A DNA stretch of 64,000 nucleotides from SVQP01 sp045658965 (GCA_045658965.1 JAZOVZ010000050.1:1-64000), one strand, 5' to 3'. Positions 17,964-26,578 are shown, counted from the first letter of the stretch. Notes: generated by a model from the letters alone, not told the origin. Made by a program: numbers and translations.

Positions 17964-18040
17964 ATCAAGACTTGCAAAACAAAGATAACAGCCGACGAAG
18001 AAAGAAACTTCGGCTCGGTAACTTTGTAAATCACGTCGGT
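17964..18040 (+). other. Hairpin in the rpsJ-rplC spacer
   Basis: The 144-nt spacer contains AGCCG..GAAG paired with CTTC..GGCT (about 17990-18015), flanked by ACAAAG and CTTTGT, so it can form one long stem. It is unusually long for this operon; no T run follows, so it is not a terminator. Confidence 0.5.
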
Positions 18041-18085
18041 CCAACCGCATCGGCGACCGACCAATAATTTACAGGAGGAAAGAAA

Positions 18086-18715
18086 ATGAAAAAGGGTATT
18101 ATCGGTAAGAAAATCGGTATGACTCAGGTATTCGACGAGAACGGCAACGTAACTCCCGTCACTCTCGTTGAATGCGGTCCGTGCGTAGTAGCACAGAAGA
18201 AAACCAAAGAGAATGACGGTTACGAAGCTATCCAGCTTGGTTTCAAGGATGCAAAGGAAAAGCACCTGACCAAGGCTGAGCAGGGTCATTTCAACAAGGC
18301 AGGCGTTGCCTACAAGAGATACCTCAAGGAATTCCGTCTGGCTGATTGCTCCGCTTACAACGTAGGCGACGTCATTACAGCCGATACCTTCGCCGCAGGC
18401 GAGAAGGTCGACGTAACAGGTATGACGAAGGGTCACGGTTACACCGGTGCGATCAAGAGATGGAACCAGCACAAGCTGCAGGCAACTCACGGCGTAGGTC
18501 CTATCCACCGCCAGTCCGGTTCTATGGGCGTTATCGACCCCGCTAGAATCTTCAAGAACAAGCACATGGCCGGCCAGTACGGTAATGAGCAGGTCACCGT
18601 TCTCAATCTCAAAGTAGTAAAGATCGATAGCGAAAGAAATCTGATCGCCATCAAGGGCGCTATTCCCGGCGCTAAGGACGGCATCGTCTTCATTCGTGAC
18701 TCGGTAAAAGCATAA
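18086..18715 (+). CDS. rplC: Ribosomal protein L3
   Basis: Early assembly protein of the 50S subunit near the peptidyl-transferase centre. At 209 residues it has normal length, with KKIGMTQVF at the start, the long-loop KGHGYTGAIKRW and GSMGVIDPARIFKNKHMAGQ. GGAGG precedes the ATG. Confidence 0.98.
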   Translation: MKKGIIGKKIGMTQVFDENGNVTPVTLVECGPCVVAQKKTKENDGYEAIQLGFKDAKEKHLTKAEQGHFNKAGVAYKRYLKEFRLADCSAYNVGDVITADTFAAGEKVDVTGMTKGHGYTGAIKRWNQHKLQATHGVGPIHRQSGSMGVIDPARIFKNKHMAGQYGNEQVTVLNLKVVKIDSERNLIAIKGAIPGAKDGIVFIRDSVKA

Positions 18716-18734
18716 GAAAAGGAGGAACTAAATA

Positions 18735-19358
18735 ATGCCGCAGGTAAAAGTTTATAACATGGCCGGCAGCGAAGTCGGCACGATGGATCTGTCCGAAGTT
18801 ATTTTCGGCGCAGACGTTAACGGCGCAGTCCTCCATGCTGCAGTCAGAGCATATCTGCTCAACCAGAGACAGGGCACCCAGTCCACTCTGACCCGCACCG
18901 AGGTTTCCGGTGGCGGTAAGAAGCCCTGGAGACAGAAGGGCACCGGTCGCGCAAGACAGGGCTCCACTCGTTCTCCTCAGTGGACTCACGGTGGCGTAGC
19001 ACTCGGCCCGAAGCCCAGAAGCTACCGCACCGCAATGAACAGAAAGACCAAGAGAATTGCACTGTACAGCGCTCTGTCCGCTAAGGTTGCTGAGGGTAAC
19101 CTGATCGTGGTAGACGACATCAAGTGCGAGGGCTTTAAGACCAAGACCATGGCAACCATGCTGCACAAGCTGGGTGCTGACACCAAGACCATCGTGGTTC
19201 TGCCCGAGGTTGATCAGTTCATCATCAAGAGCTGCGCAAACATTCCCGGTGTTGTTACCGCTCAGTACAACAACCTGAACGTTTACGACATTCTGAACGC
19301 TAACAAGTTTGTCGTTACCGCTGCAGCAGTCAAGATGCTCGAGGAGGTATACGCATAA
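18735..19358 (+). CDS. rplD: Ribosomal protein L4
   Basis: 50S exit-tunnel protein of 207 residues. The tunnel loop has KPWRQKGTGRARQGSTRSPQ, which is highly conserved. The stop overlaps the rplW start (TAATG), so the two are coupled. Confidence 0.98.
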   Translation: MPQVKVYNMAGSEVGTMDLSEVIFGADVNGAVLHAAVRAYLLNQRQGTQSTLTRTEVSGGGKKPWRQKGTGRARQGSTRSPQWTHGGVALGPKPRSYRTAMNRKTKRIALYSALSAKVAEGNLIVVDDIKCEGFKTKTMATMLHKLGADTKTIVVLPEVDQFIIKSCANIPGVVTAQYNNLNVYDILNANKFVVTAAAVKMLEEVYA

Positions 19359-19654
19359 TGAAAATGATTCAGGATATCATCATTAAGCCCATTATCACGG
19401 AAGCGAGCATGGACGGCATGGCAGACAGAAAGTACGCATTCAAGGTACTCAAGTCCGCAACCAAGCCCGAGATTGCAAACGCTGTTGAGACCATGTTCAA
19501 GGGCGTTAAGGTGGCAGACGTAAACACCATCAACATGAAGAGCAAGCCCAAGAGACTCGGCGTTCATGCAGGTCGCACCGCAACCTGGAAGAAGGCAATC
19601 GTAACTCTGACGGCTGATTCCAAGGCCATCGAGTTCTTCGAAGGTCTGAACTGA
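19358..19654 (+). CDS. rplW: Ribosomal protein L23
   Basis: Sits at the tunnel exit and docks trigger factor and SRP. At 98 residues it shows IIIKPIITEASM, YAFKVLKSATKPEIANAVE and GVKVADVNTINMKSK. Confidence 0.97.
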   Translation: MKMIQDIIIKPIITEASMDGMADRKYAFKVLKSATKPEIANAVETMFKGVKVADVNTINMKSKPKRLGVHAGRTATWKKAIVTLTADSKAIEFFEGLN

Positions 19655-19671
19655 GAAGGAGGTCGAATTAA

Positions 19672-20505
19672 ATGGCAACGATTAAGTATAATCCTACGAC
19701 GCCCTCTCGCAGACACATGTCCGTTACGGACTATAAGGCTGTTCTGACCAAGAGCACCCCCGAGAAGAGCCTCGTTGTTACCAAGAAGAAGCACGCAGGT
19801 CGTAACTCTTACGGCCGCATCACCGTTCGTCACAGAGGCGGCGGTAACAAGATCAAGTACAGAATTATCGATTTCAAGAGAGCAGACGCTTCTGCTAACA
19901 CCGTAATCGGTATCGAGTACGACCCCAACAGAACCGCGTTCATCGCTCTGCTCGAGAACGAGGCTGGCGTCAGAAGCTACATCATCGCTCCTGAAGGCCT
20001 GAAGGTTGGTGACGTTGTTTACTCCGGCGCTGACGCTGATATCAAGCCCGGCAACACTCTGCCTATCGCTAATATCCCCGTTGGTACCATGATCAACAAC
20101 ATCGAGCTGTACCCCGGTAAGGGTTCTCAGCTGGTTCGTGCAGCAGGCGTTTTCGCACAGCTGATCGCTAAGGAAAACGGCGTTGCACAGGTACGTCTTC
20201 CCTCCGGTGAAGTTCGTATCGTTCGTCTGGACTGCAAGGCAACCATCGGTCAGATCGGTAACACCGACCACGACACCGTTAAGGTTGGTAAGGCTGGTAA
20301 GACCAGACACAAGGGCATTCGTCCTACCGTCCGCGGTTCTGTCATGAACCCCTGCGACCACCCGCACGGTGGTGGTGAAGGTAGATCTCCTATCGGTCGT
20401 CCTTCTCCTGTTACACCTTGGGGTAAGCCTGCTCTGGGTTACAAGACCCGTAATAAGAAGGCGCGCACCGACAAGTTCATTGTGAAGCGCAGAAATGCTA
20501 AGTAA
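19672..20505 (+). CDS. rplB: Ribosomal protein L2
   Basis: Core 50S protein needed for peptidyl-transferase activity and subunit joining. At 277 residues it has normal length. KKHAGRNSYGRITVRHRGGG and the C-terminal MNPCDHPHGGGEGRSPIGR, including the conserved His, are present. Confidence 0.98.
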   Translation: MATIKYNPTTPSRRHMSVTDYKAVLTKSTPEKSLVVTKKKHAGRNSYGRITVRHRGGGNKIKYRIIDFKRADASANTVIGIEYDPNRTAFIALLENEAGVRSYIIAPEGLKVGDVVYSGADADIKPGNTLPIANIPVGTMINNIELYPGKGSQLVRAAGVFAQLIAKENGVAQVRLPSGEVRIVRLDCKATIGQIGNTDHDTVKVGKAGKTRHKGIRPTVRGSVMNPCDHPHGGGEGRSPIGRPSPVTPWGKPALGYKTRNKKARTDKFIVKRRNAK

Positions 20506-20519
20506 GGAGGGAATATAAC

Positions 20520-20801
20520 ATGAGCAGAAGTTTGAAAAAAGCACCTTTCGTAGAAGAAAAGCTCTACGCGCGCATCTGTGCCATGAATGAGAACGGCTCC
20601 AAGCACGTGCTCAAGACCTGGTCTCGCGCATCTACCATATTCCCGGAATTCGTCGGTCACACCATTGCCGTTCATGACGGTAAGAAGCACGTTCCGGTAT
20701 ATGTAACTGAAGATATGGTCGGCCACAAGCTGGGTGAGTTCGCTCCCACCAGAACCTTCAAGGGTCACGCCGGCTCCAAGACATCCAACAACGGTAAGTA
20801 A
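20520..20801 (+). CDS. rpsS: Ribosomal protein S19
   Basis: 30S head protein, partner of S13. The 93 residues begin MSRSLKKAPFVEEKL and contain KTWSRASTIFPEFVGHTIAVHDGKK. GGAGG lies just ahead of the ATG. Confidence 0.98.
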   Translation: MSRSLKKAPFVEEKLYARICAMNENGSKHVLKTWSRASTIFPEFVGHTIAVHDGKKHVPVYVTEDMVGHKLGEFAPTRTFKGHAGSKTSNNGK

Positions 20802-20823
20802 TACAAGGGGAGGATATTGAATA

Positions 20824-21159
20824 ATGCAAGCAGTAGCTTATCTGAAATATGCAAGAATTTCCCCGCGTAAGGTCAAGATCGTTCTCGACCTCATCAGAGG
20901 TAAGGATGCAGGAACCGCAATGGCAATCCTGAAGAACACCCCCAAGGGTGCATCTGAGTACCTGATCAAACTGCTGGGAAGCGCAATCGCAAATGCGGAA
21001 AACAATTTCCACATGGACGTAACCAAGCTTTACGTTTCTGAATGCTTCGTAACCCCGGGCCCCACTCTCAAGAGAATTATGCCCCGCGCAAAGGGTTCCG
21101 CAGACAGAATCAACAAGAGAACCAGCCACGTAACCATCGTGGTTAAGGAAAGAGACTAA
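20824..21159 (+). CDS. rplV: Ribosomal protein L22
   Basis: Exit-tunnel protein of 111 residues with ARISPRKVKIVLDLIRGK and the beta-hairpin loop GPTLKRIMPRAKGSADRI, where macrolide-resistance changes occur in other bacteria. Confidence 0.98.
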   Translation: MQAVAYLKYARISPRKVKIVLDLIRGKDAGTAMAILKNTPKGASEYLIKLLGSAIANAENNFHMDVTKLYVSECFVTPGPTLKRIMPRAKGSADRINKRTSHVTIVVKERD

Positions 21160-21176
21160 GAAAGGAGACAAGAGTA

Positions 21177-21956
21177 ATGGGTCAGAAAGTTAATCCTCAC
21201 GGCCTCCGCGTAGGCGTGATTAAGAACTGGGATTCGAGATGGTTTGCCGATGACAAGGTATTCGGTGACACTCTTGTATCCGACTATAACGTAAGAAAGT
21301 ACCTCAAGAAGCAGCTGCAGGAAGCTGGCGTTCCCAAGATCGAGATCGAGAGAGACAGCCACAGAGTACGCGTTTTCGTACACTGCGCTAAGCCCGGTAT
21401 GGTTATCGGTCAGAAGGGTGCTAACATTGAGAAGTACAAGAATGAGCTGGAAAAGATGGTTGGCATGCCCGTTGCCCTCAACGTTGTTGAGGTAAGACAG
21501 CCCGACCTGAACGCTCAGCTCGTTGCTGAGAACATTGCAGGCCAGCTGGAGAGACGTGTGTCCTTCCGCCGTGCAATGAAGATGGCAATCCGTAACACCA
21601 TGAGACTTGGTGCTAAGGGTATCAAGATTTCTTGCGGCGGCCGCCTTGGCGGTGCAGAAATCGCAAGAAGCGAGCACTATCACGAGGGTACTATCCCGCT
21701 GCAGACCCTGAGAGCTGACATTGAGTACGGCTTCTGGGAAGCAAACACCACCTACGGTAAGATCGGCGTTAAGGTTTGGATCTACCGTGGCGAGGTTCTG
21801 AACGAGGTCAACAGACCTGCACAGAGCCGCGACAACCGCGACAACCGCAGAGGCGACCGCAATAACCGCGGCGACAGACGCGGCAACGGCCGTCCCCAGG
21901 GCAACCGTCCTCAGGGTCGTTCCGAAAGAGCACCCAGAGAAGGAGGTAACAAGTAA
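21177..21956 (+). CDS. rpsC: Ribosomal protein S3 with a long basic C-terminal tail
   Basis: 30S mRNA-entry protein with a KH domain (GMVIGQKGANIEKYKNELEK) and an S3 C-domain ending near IYRGEVLN. After it comes a tail of about 40 residues made of Asp-Asn-Arg-Gly repeats (~217-259). Most family members end at about 215-235. Its stop overlaps the rplP start (TAATG). Confidence 0.97.
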   Translation: MGQKVNPHGLRVGVIKNWDSRWFADDKVFGDTLVSDYNVRKYLKKQLQEAGVPKIEIERDSHRVRVFVHCAKPGMVIGQKGANIEKYKNELEKMVGMPVALNVVEVRQPDLNAQLVAENIAGQLERRVSFRRAMKMAIRNTMRLGAKGIKISCGGRLGGAEIARSEHYHEGTIPLQTLRADIEYGFWEANTTYGKIGVKVWIYRGEVLNEVNRPAQSRDNRDNRRGDRNNRGDRRGNGRPQGNRPQGRSERAPREGGNK

Positions 21957-22372
21957 TGTTAATGCCGAAGAGAGTAAAATTCCGTCGCGTTCAGCGCGGA
22001 AGACTGAAGGGTAAGGCATCCCGCGGCAATACCGTTACCAACGGCTCCTACGGCCTGGTAGCTCTTGAGCCCGCATGGATCACCGCAAACCAGATCGAGG
22101 CTGCCCGTATTGCTATGACCAGACACATCAAGCGTGGCGGTAAGGTTTGGATCAAGATTTTCCCCGATAAGCCCATCACCGAAAAGCCTGCTGAAACCCG
22201 TATGGGTTCCGGTAAGGGTTCTCCGGAGTACTGGGTGGCTGTGGTTAAGCCCGGCAGAGTGATGTTCGAGATGGATGGCGTTGCTCCCGACGTAGCAAAG
22301 GAAGCTATGCGTCTTGCAGGTCACAAGCTGCCTATTAAGACCAAGTTTGTAATGAAGGAACAGGAGGCATAA
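21956..22372 (+). CDS. rplP: Ribosomal protein L16
   Basis: 50S protein near the A site, 138 residues, starting MLMPKRVKFRRVQRG like other Firmicutes. The first ATG (21956) is nine bases after GGAGG and overlaps the rpsC stop; the second ATG at 21962 is too far from the site. GKGSPEYWVAVVKPGR is conserved. Confidence 0.98.
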   Translation: MLMPKRVKFRRVQRGRLKGKASRGNTVTNGSYGLVALEPAWITANQIEAARIAMTRHIKRGGKVWIKIFPDKPITEKPAETRMGSGKGSPEYWVAVVKPGRVMFEMDGVAPDVAKEAMRLAGHKLPIKTKFVMKEQEA

Positions 22373-22376
22373 GTCA

Positions 22377-22565
22377 ATGAAAGCAACAGAGTTGAGAAAT
22401 CTGACCGTTGAACAGCTCAACGAGAAGCTCAAGGAACTGAAGACCGAGCTTTTTAACCTCCGTTTCCAGCATGCGATCAACCAGCTTGACAACCCCCACA
22501 AGATTGCGGAAGTCAAGAAGGACATCGCTCGCGTAATGACAATTCTTCAAGAGAAGAACGCATAA
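22377..22565 (+). CDS. rpmC: Ribosomal protein L29
   Basis: Small helical 50S protein by the tunnel exit, 62 residues: LRNLTVEQLNEKLKELKTEL and FNLRFQHAINQLDNP are typical. Confidence 0.97.
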   Translation: MKATELRNLTVEQLNEKLKELKTELFNLRFQHAINQLDNPHKIAEVKKDIARVMTILQEKNA

Positions 22566-22577
22566 GGGAGGACAGTC

Positions 22578-22835
22578 ATGACTGAAGAAAGAGCACTCAG
22601 AAAAGTCAGAGTTGGCATGGTTGTCAGCGACAAGATGGCAAAGACCGTTACGGTTGCTATCGAAGACAACGTAAAGCACCCCGTCTACGGTAAGATCATC
22701 AAGCGCACCCTGAAGGTTCACGCACATGATGAACTGGAATGCGGCGTAGGCGATAAGGTTAAGATCATGGAGACCAGACCCCTCTCTAAGACTAAGAGAT
22801 GGAGAACGGTTGAGATCATCGAAAAGGCTAAGTAA
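22578..22835 (+). CDS. rpsQ: Ribosomal protein S17
   Basis: Primary 16S rRNA-binding protein, 85 residues, OB fold, with VGMVVSDKMAKTVTVAIE and ETRPLSKTKRWRTVEI. A 76-nt spacer without evident signals follows. Confidence 0.97.
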   Translation: MTEERALRKVRVGMVVSDKMAKTVTVAIEDNVKHPVYGKIIKRTLKVHAHDELECGVGDKVKIMETRPLSKTKRWRTVEIIEKAK

Positions 22836-22911
22836 TTTAAGCCAACACACGTAAAAAAAGAATTCGAATAGTAGGTACGTCGAAGCGTATTGAAACAGTA
22901 GGAGGAAAAAC

Positions 22912-23280
22912 ATGATTCAGCAGCAGACATTACTGAAGGTTGCCGACAATACCGGCGCCAAGGAGCTGATGTGCATTCGTGTGCTTGGTGGTACCGGCCG
23001 CAGATATGCAAACATCGGCGACGTCATCGTTTGCGCCGTTAAGAAGGCAGCTCCCGGTGGCGTAGTAAAGAAGGGCGACGTTGTTAAGGCAGTCGTCGTC
23101 AGAAGCGTGCACGGCATCAAGCGTGCAGACGGCTCTTACATCAAGTTTGATGAGAACGCAGCCGTTGTTATTAAGGAAGACAACACCCCCAAGGGTACCC
23201 GTATCTTTGGGCCTGTTGCAAGAGAGCTCCGCGAGAAGGATTATCTGAAGATCCTCTCCCTGGCTCCCGAAGTACTTTAA
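22912..23280 (+). CDS. rplN: Ribosomal protein L14
   Basis: 50S interface protein, 122 residues, beginning MIQQQTLLKVADNTGAKE and containing GTRIFGPVARELRE. AGGAGG is eight bases before the ATG. First gene of the spc-type segment. Confidence 0.98.
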   Translation: MIQQQTLLKVADNTGAKELMCIRVLGGTGRRYANIGDVIVCAVKKAAPGGVVKKGDVVKAVVVRSVHGIKRADGSYIKFDENAAVVIKEDNTPKGTRIFGPVARELREKDYLKILSLAPEVL

Positions 23281-23296
23281 TCGGAGGTAACGAAAA

Positions 23297-23611
23297 ATGG
23301 CAAACAATAATATTAAAAGAGATGATGTCGTTGTCGTTCTTTCCGGTGACTCCAAGGGCACTAAGGGCAAGGTAATCGCTTGCTCTCCCAAGGAAGGAAA
23401 GGTTATCGTTGAAGGCGCAAACATGATCCACAAGCACGTTAAGCCCCGCAGACAGGGCGAGACCGGTGGCATCGTTGATGCTGAAGGCGCTATCTATTCC
23501 GACAAGGTTGCTCTGTATTGCTCCAAGTGCGATAAGGGCGTAAGAGTTCACAACAAGGTTGTGGACGGCAAGAAGGTCCGCGTTTGTGCAAAGTGCGGCC
23601 AGGAAATCTGA
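23297..23611 (+). CDS. rplX: Ribosomal protein L24
   Basis: Assembly-initiator 50S protein, 104 residues, with a KOW motif (DDVVVVLSGDSKGTKGKV). The C-terminal part has CSKC and CAKC pairs, giving a likely zinc site. Confidence 0.97.
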   Translation: MANNNIKRDDVVVVLSGDSKGTKGKVIACSPKEGKVIVEGANMIHKHVKPRRQGETGGIVDAEGAIYSDKVALYCSKCDKGVRVHNKVVDGKKVRVCAKCGQEI

Positions 23612-23628
23612 GATAGGAGGATAAGACA

Positions 23629-24168
23629 ATGGCAAGATTGAGAGATTACTACAAGTCCGAGGTCGTATCCGCCCTCCAGACCAAGTACAACTACAAGAGC
23701 GTTATGCAGATCCCCAAGATCGACAAGATCGTTATCAACGTGGGCTGCGGCGACGCTAAGGAGAACAGCAAGGTTATCGATGCAGTCATCAACGATCTGT
23801 CCCTGATCGCAGGTCAGAAGGCAGTTCCCACCTACGCAAAGAAGTCCGTTGCAAACTTCAAGCTCCGTGAGGGCATGAAGATCGGTGCAAAGGTTACTCT
23901 GCGCGGTGAAAAGATGTACGAGTTCATGGACAGACTGTTCAACTTCTCCCTCCCCAGAGTTCGTGACTTCAAGGGTATCAACCCCAACGCATTTGACGGT
24001 CGCGGCAACTACTCTCTGGGCCTGAAGGAACAGCTGATCTTCCCCGAAATCGAGTACGATAAGGTAGAGAAGATCCGCGGTATGGACATCTGCTTCGTTA
24101 CCACGGCACAGACCGACGACGAAGCAAGAGAACTGCTCACCCTTATGGGCGCTCCGTTCTCCAAGTAA
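23629..24168 (+). CDS. rplE: Ribosomal protein L5
   Basis: 5S rRNA-binding protein of the central protuberance, 179 residues of normal length. KSVANFKLREGMKIGAKVTL and FDGRGNYSLGLKEQLIFPEI are diagnostic. Confidence 0.98.
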   Translation: MARLRDYYKSEVVSALQTKYNYKSVMQIPKIDKIVINVGCGDAKENSKVIDAVINDLSLIAGQKAVPTYAKKSVANFKLREGMKIGAKVTLRGEKMYEFMDRLFNFSLPRVRDFKGINPNAFDGRGNYSLGLKEQLIFPEIEYDKVEKIRGMDICFVTTAQTDDEARELLTLMGAPFSK

Positions 24169-24187
24169 TTAAAGGAGGTATACAAAG

Positions 24188-24373
24188 ATGGCAAAGAAGG
24201 CTATGATTCTGAAGCAGCAGAAGGAGCAGAAGTTCTCCACTCGCCGCTATAACAGATGCAAGATCTGCGGTCGTCCTCACGCGTACCTCCGCAAGTTCGG
24301 CATCTGCCGTATCTGCTTCCGTGAGCTCGCTTACAAGGGCGAGATTCCCGGCGTAAAGAAAGCATCTTGGTAA
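24188..24373 (+). CDS. rpsZ: Ribosomal protein S14, zinc-binding type Z
   Basis: Compact 61-residue form with two CxxC pairs (CKICGR, CRICFR). It needs Zn, unlike the longer zinc-free paralogue some bacteria keep. AGGAGG lies upstream of the ATG. Confidence 0.97.
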   Translation: MAKKAMILKQQKEQKFSTRRYNRCKICGRPHAYLRKFGICRICFRELAYKGEIPGVKKASW

Positions 24374-24394
24374 GATAAACTTACCTTGATATAA

Positions 24395-24540
24395 GCGGGC
24401 GTCTTCAAGATGGAGACGTTCGGCCCCCAACTATCGGCAGGAAGTTAATCTGCAGTGTGCACACGACCCGCTCTGTGCGGGGTGTGCAACACGAGTTGGA
24501 CTTAACCGCCGATATGCCGCCGGCAAAGCCGGCAGCAAGA
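24395..24540 (+). ncRNA. Candidate structured RNA between rpsZ and rpsH
   Basis: The ~200-nt spacer folds on paper into three parts. First is a small hairpin (CGTCT 24400-24404 with AGACG 24414-24418). Next is a long stem closed by TATCGGC (24432-24438) and GCCGATA (24508-24514), with GTTAA/TTAAC inside and an inner hairpin GCACAC-GA-CCCGC / GCGGG-GTGTGC (24459-24487). Last is GCCGGC-AAA-GCCGGC (24519-24533). No U run follows, so it is not a terminator. It lies directly before the rpsH ribosome site. I do not know a named family for it. Confidence 0.55.
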
Positions 24541-24572
24541 AAAAATAAAACTTGCATCAGGAGGAAAAGAAA

Positions 24573-24971
24573 ATGCAAATGTCAGACGTAATTGCTGATA
24601 TGCTCACGAGAATCCGTAATGCGAACTCCGCAAAGCACGCGACCGTGGACATTCCGGCATCCAACATGAAGAAGGCTATCGCTGAGATCCTTGTTGAAGA
24701 GGGCTACGTAAAGAGCTACGAGGTCATCGAGGATGGCAAGCAGGGCACCATTCGTGTCACCCTGAAGTATCAGGCAAACAAGCAGAAGGTTATTCGTGGC
24801 CTTAAGAGAGTATCCAAGCCCGGTCTGCGTATCTACGCAGGTTGCGAGGATATGCCCAAGGTTATGAACGGCCTGGGAATCGCAATCGTTTCCACGTCCA
24901 AGGGAATCATGACCGACAAGAAGGCTCGCGCGCTCAAGGTTGGCGGCGAAGTCCTGTGCTTCGTCTGGTAA
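24573..24971 (+). CDS. rpsH: Ribosomal protein S8
   Basis: Primary 16S-binding protein and, in enterics, the translational repressor of its operon. At 132 residues it matches the family. Start ATG 24573 is eight bases after GGAGG; the upstream extension from 24552 runs through the ribosome site. It ends STSKGIMTDKKARALKVGGEVLCFVW as usual. Confidence 0.98.
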   Translation: MQMSDVIADMLTRIRNANSAKHATVDIPASNMKKAIAEILVEEGYVKSYEVIEDGKQGTIRVTLKYQANKQKVIRGLKRVSKPGLRIYAGCEDMPKVMNGLGIAIVSTSKGIMTDKKARALKVGGEVLCFVW

Positions 24972-24992
24972 TAGAAACGGGAGGTAAACAAT

Positions 24993-25610
24993 ATGTCTAG
25001 AATTGGTAGAATGCCCGTTGAGATCCCCGCAGGCGTAACTGCAACCCTGAACGGCAACACTTTGACGGTAAAGGGCCCCCTGGGTACCCTGACCGAAACC
25101 TTCAGACCCGAGATCAACATCGCGATCGAGGGCAATCAGATCATCGTAACTCGTAACTCCGACGAAAAGGAAGAGAGAAGCTTGCATGGTCTGACTCGTG
25201 CACTGATTAACAACATGGTAGTCGGCGTTACCAAGGGTTATCAGAAGGTTCTGATGATCATCGGCGTTGGTTACAAGGCTGTTAAGCAGGGCAAGAACCT
25301 GCAGATGTTCCTGGGCCACTCTCTCAAGCCCAACGGCCAGCCTCAGGATAAGTTCGTAATCGCTGAGACCGACAGCATCAAGCTCGAGGTTCCCTCCGAT
25401 GACGAGATCAAGAAGCAGGGCATCGACAAGATGACCACCGAGAAGATCAACTCCGGTATGATCGTAATCGTTAAGGGCATCAACAAGCAGGAAGTTGGCC
25501 AGACCGCTGCAGTTATCAGAGGTCTGAGAGGTCCCGAGCCTTATCACGGCAAGGGCGTTCGTTATATCGACGAATATGTACGCCGCAAGGTCGGTAAGAC
25601 CGGTAAATAA
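24993..25610 (+). CDS. rplF: Ribosomal protein L6 with an internal insertion
   Basis: 50S factor-binding region protein. It starts MSRIGRMPVEIPAGV and ends with GPEPYHGKGVRYIDEYVRRK, both normal. At 205 residues it is about 25 longer than usual; extra sequence (EIKKQGIDKMTTEKINSG and its flanks, ~145-165) sits in the second domain before the conserved VKGINKQEVGQ. Confidence 0.96.
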   Translation: MSRIGRMPVEIPAGVTATLNGNTLTVKGPLGTLTETFRPEINIAIEGNQIIVTRNSDEKEERSLHGLTRALINNMVVGVTKGYQKVLMIIGVGYKAVKQGKNLQMFLGHSLKPNGQPQDKFVIAETDSIKLEVPSDDEIKKQGIDKMTTEKINSGMIVIVKGINKQEVGQTAAVIRGLRGPEPYHGKGVRYIDEYVRRKVGKTGK

Positions 25611-25629
25611 TTGAAAGGAGGAGTGAACA

Positions 25630-25989
25630 ATGGTATCCAGAAAAGATTCTAACCAGGCTCGTCTGAAGAGACATAAGAGAGTCAGAGCAAAGATTTCCGG
25701 CACGGCAGAGCGTCCGCGTCTGGCAGTATATCGTTCCAACGCTAACATCAGCGCACAGATCATTGATGACGTTGCGGGCGTAACACTGGTATCCGCTTCT
25801 TCTTACGGTAACGGTTTTGAAGGCAACGGCGGTAACAAGGCAGCTGCAAGAGCAGTTGGTAAGATGATTGCAGAAAAGGCAGTCGCACAGGGCATCGTTG
25901 AAGTCGTATTCGACAGAGGCGGTTATCTGTATCACGGACGTGTATCGGAATTGGCTGACGGCGCTCGCGAGGGCGGCCTGAAGTTCTAA
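25630..25989 (+). CDS. rplR: Ribosomal protein L18
   Basis: 5S rRNA-binding protein, 119 residues, with RVRAKISGTAERPRLAVYRS and FDRGGYLYHGRVSELADGAREGGL. Its stop codon lies in a perfect 20-bp palindrome. Confidence 0.98.
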   Translation: MVSRKDSNQARLKRHKRVRAKISGTAERPRLAVYRSNANISAQIIDDVAGVTLVSASSYGNGFEGNGGNKAAARAVGKMIAEKAVAQGIVEVVFDRGGYLYHGRVSELADGAREGGLKF

Positions 25990-26039
25990 TCGTAGCTACG
26001 ATTAGTCCGGTTTGTACACTGTTCAACTTTTATTGAACA
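25986..26039 (+). other. Two hairpins in the rplR-rpsE spacer
   Basis: A perfect 20-bp palindrome (25986-26005) spans the rplR stop. A second hairpin, TGTTCAA (26020-26026) with TTGAACA (26033-26039), ends just before the rpsE ribosome site. Neither has a terminator U tract. Confidence 0.6.
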
Positions 26040-26058
26040 ATTCAGGAGGAAACCAGAA

Positions 26059-26562
26059 ATGGCACAAAGAATTAACCCGGCTGAGCTGGATCTGACCGAG
26101 CAGCTCGTCGCGCTGAACCGTGTTTCCAAGACTGTAAAGGGCGGTCGTGTTGCAAGATTTGCAGCACTTATGGTAGTCGGTGACAAGAATGGTCACGTCG
26201 GCGTAGGTCTTGGTAAGGCTGCTGAGGTACCCGAAGCAATCCGCAAGGGTATCGAAGATGCTAAGAAGAATATGATCACTGTATCCCTGAAGGGTACAAC
26301 AATCCCCCACGAAGTTATCGGTGAGTTCGGTGCAGGCAGAGTTCTGCTCAAGCCCGCAGCTCTTGGTACCGGTATCATCGCAGGTGGTAAGGTAAGAGCA
26401 GTACTTGAGGCTGCAGGTATCTCTAACATTCGTGCTAAGTGCCTGCGCTCCAACAACCCCACCAACGTTGTTAAGGCAACCATGGAGGGTCTGAAGGCAC
26501 TGCGTTCCGCTGAGGAAGTTGCGAAGACTCGTGACATTCCCGTAGAGCAGGTTAAGGGCTAA
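26059..26562 (+). CDS. rpsE: Ribosomal protein S5
   Basis: 30S accuracy protein, 167 residues, with a double-stranded-RNA-binding fold (VVGDKNGHVGVGLGKAAEVPEAI) and GAGRVLLKPAALGTGIIAGG. AGGAGG precedes the ATG. Confidence 0.98.
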   Translation: MAQRINPAELDLTEQLVALNRVSKTVKGGRVARFAALMVVGDKNGHVGVGLGKAAEVPEAIRKGIEDAKKNMITVSLKGTTIPHEVIGEFGAGRVLLKPAALGTGIIAGGKVRAVLEAAGISNIRAKCLRSNNPTNVVKATMEGLKALRSAEEVAKTRDIPVEQVKG

Positions 26563-26578
26563 TAAGGAGGACGTTAAG

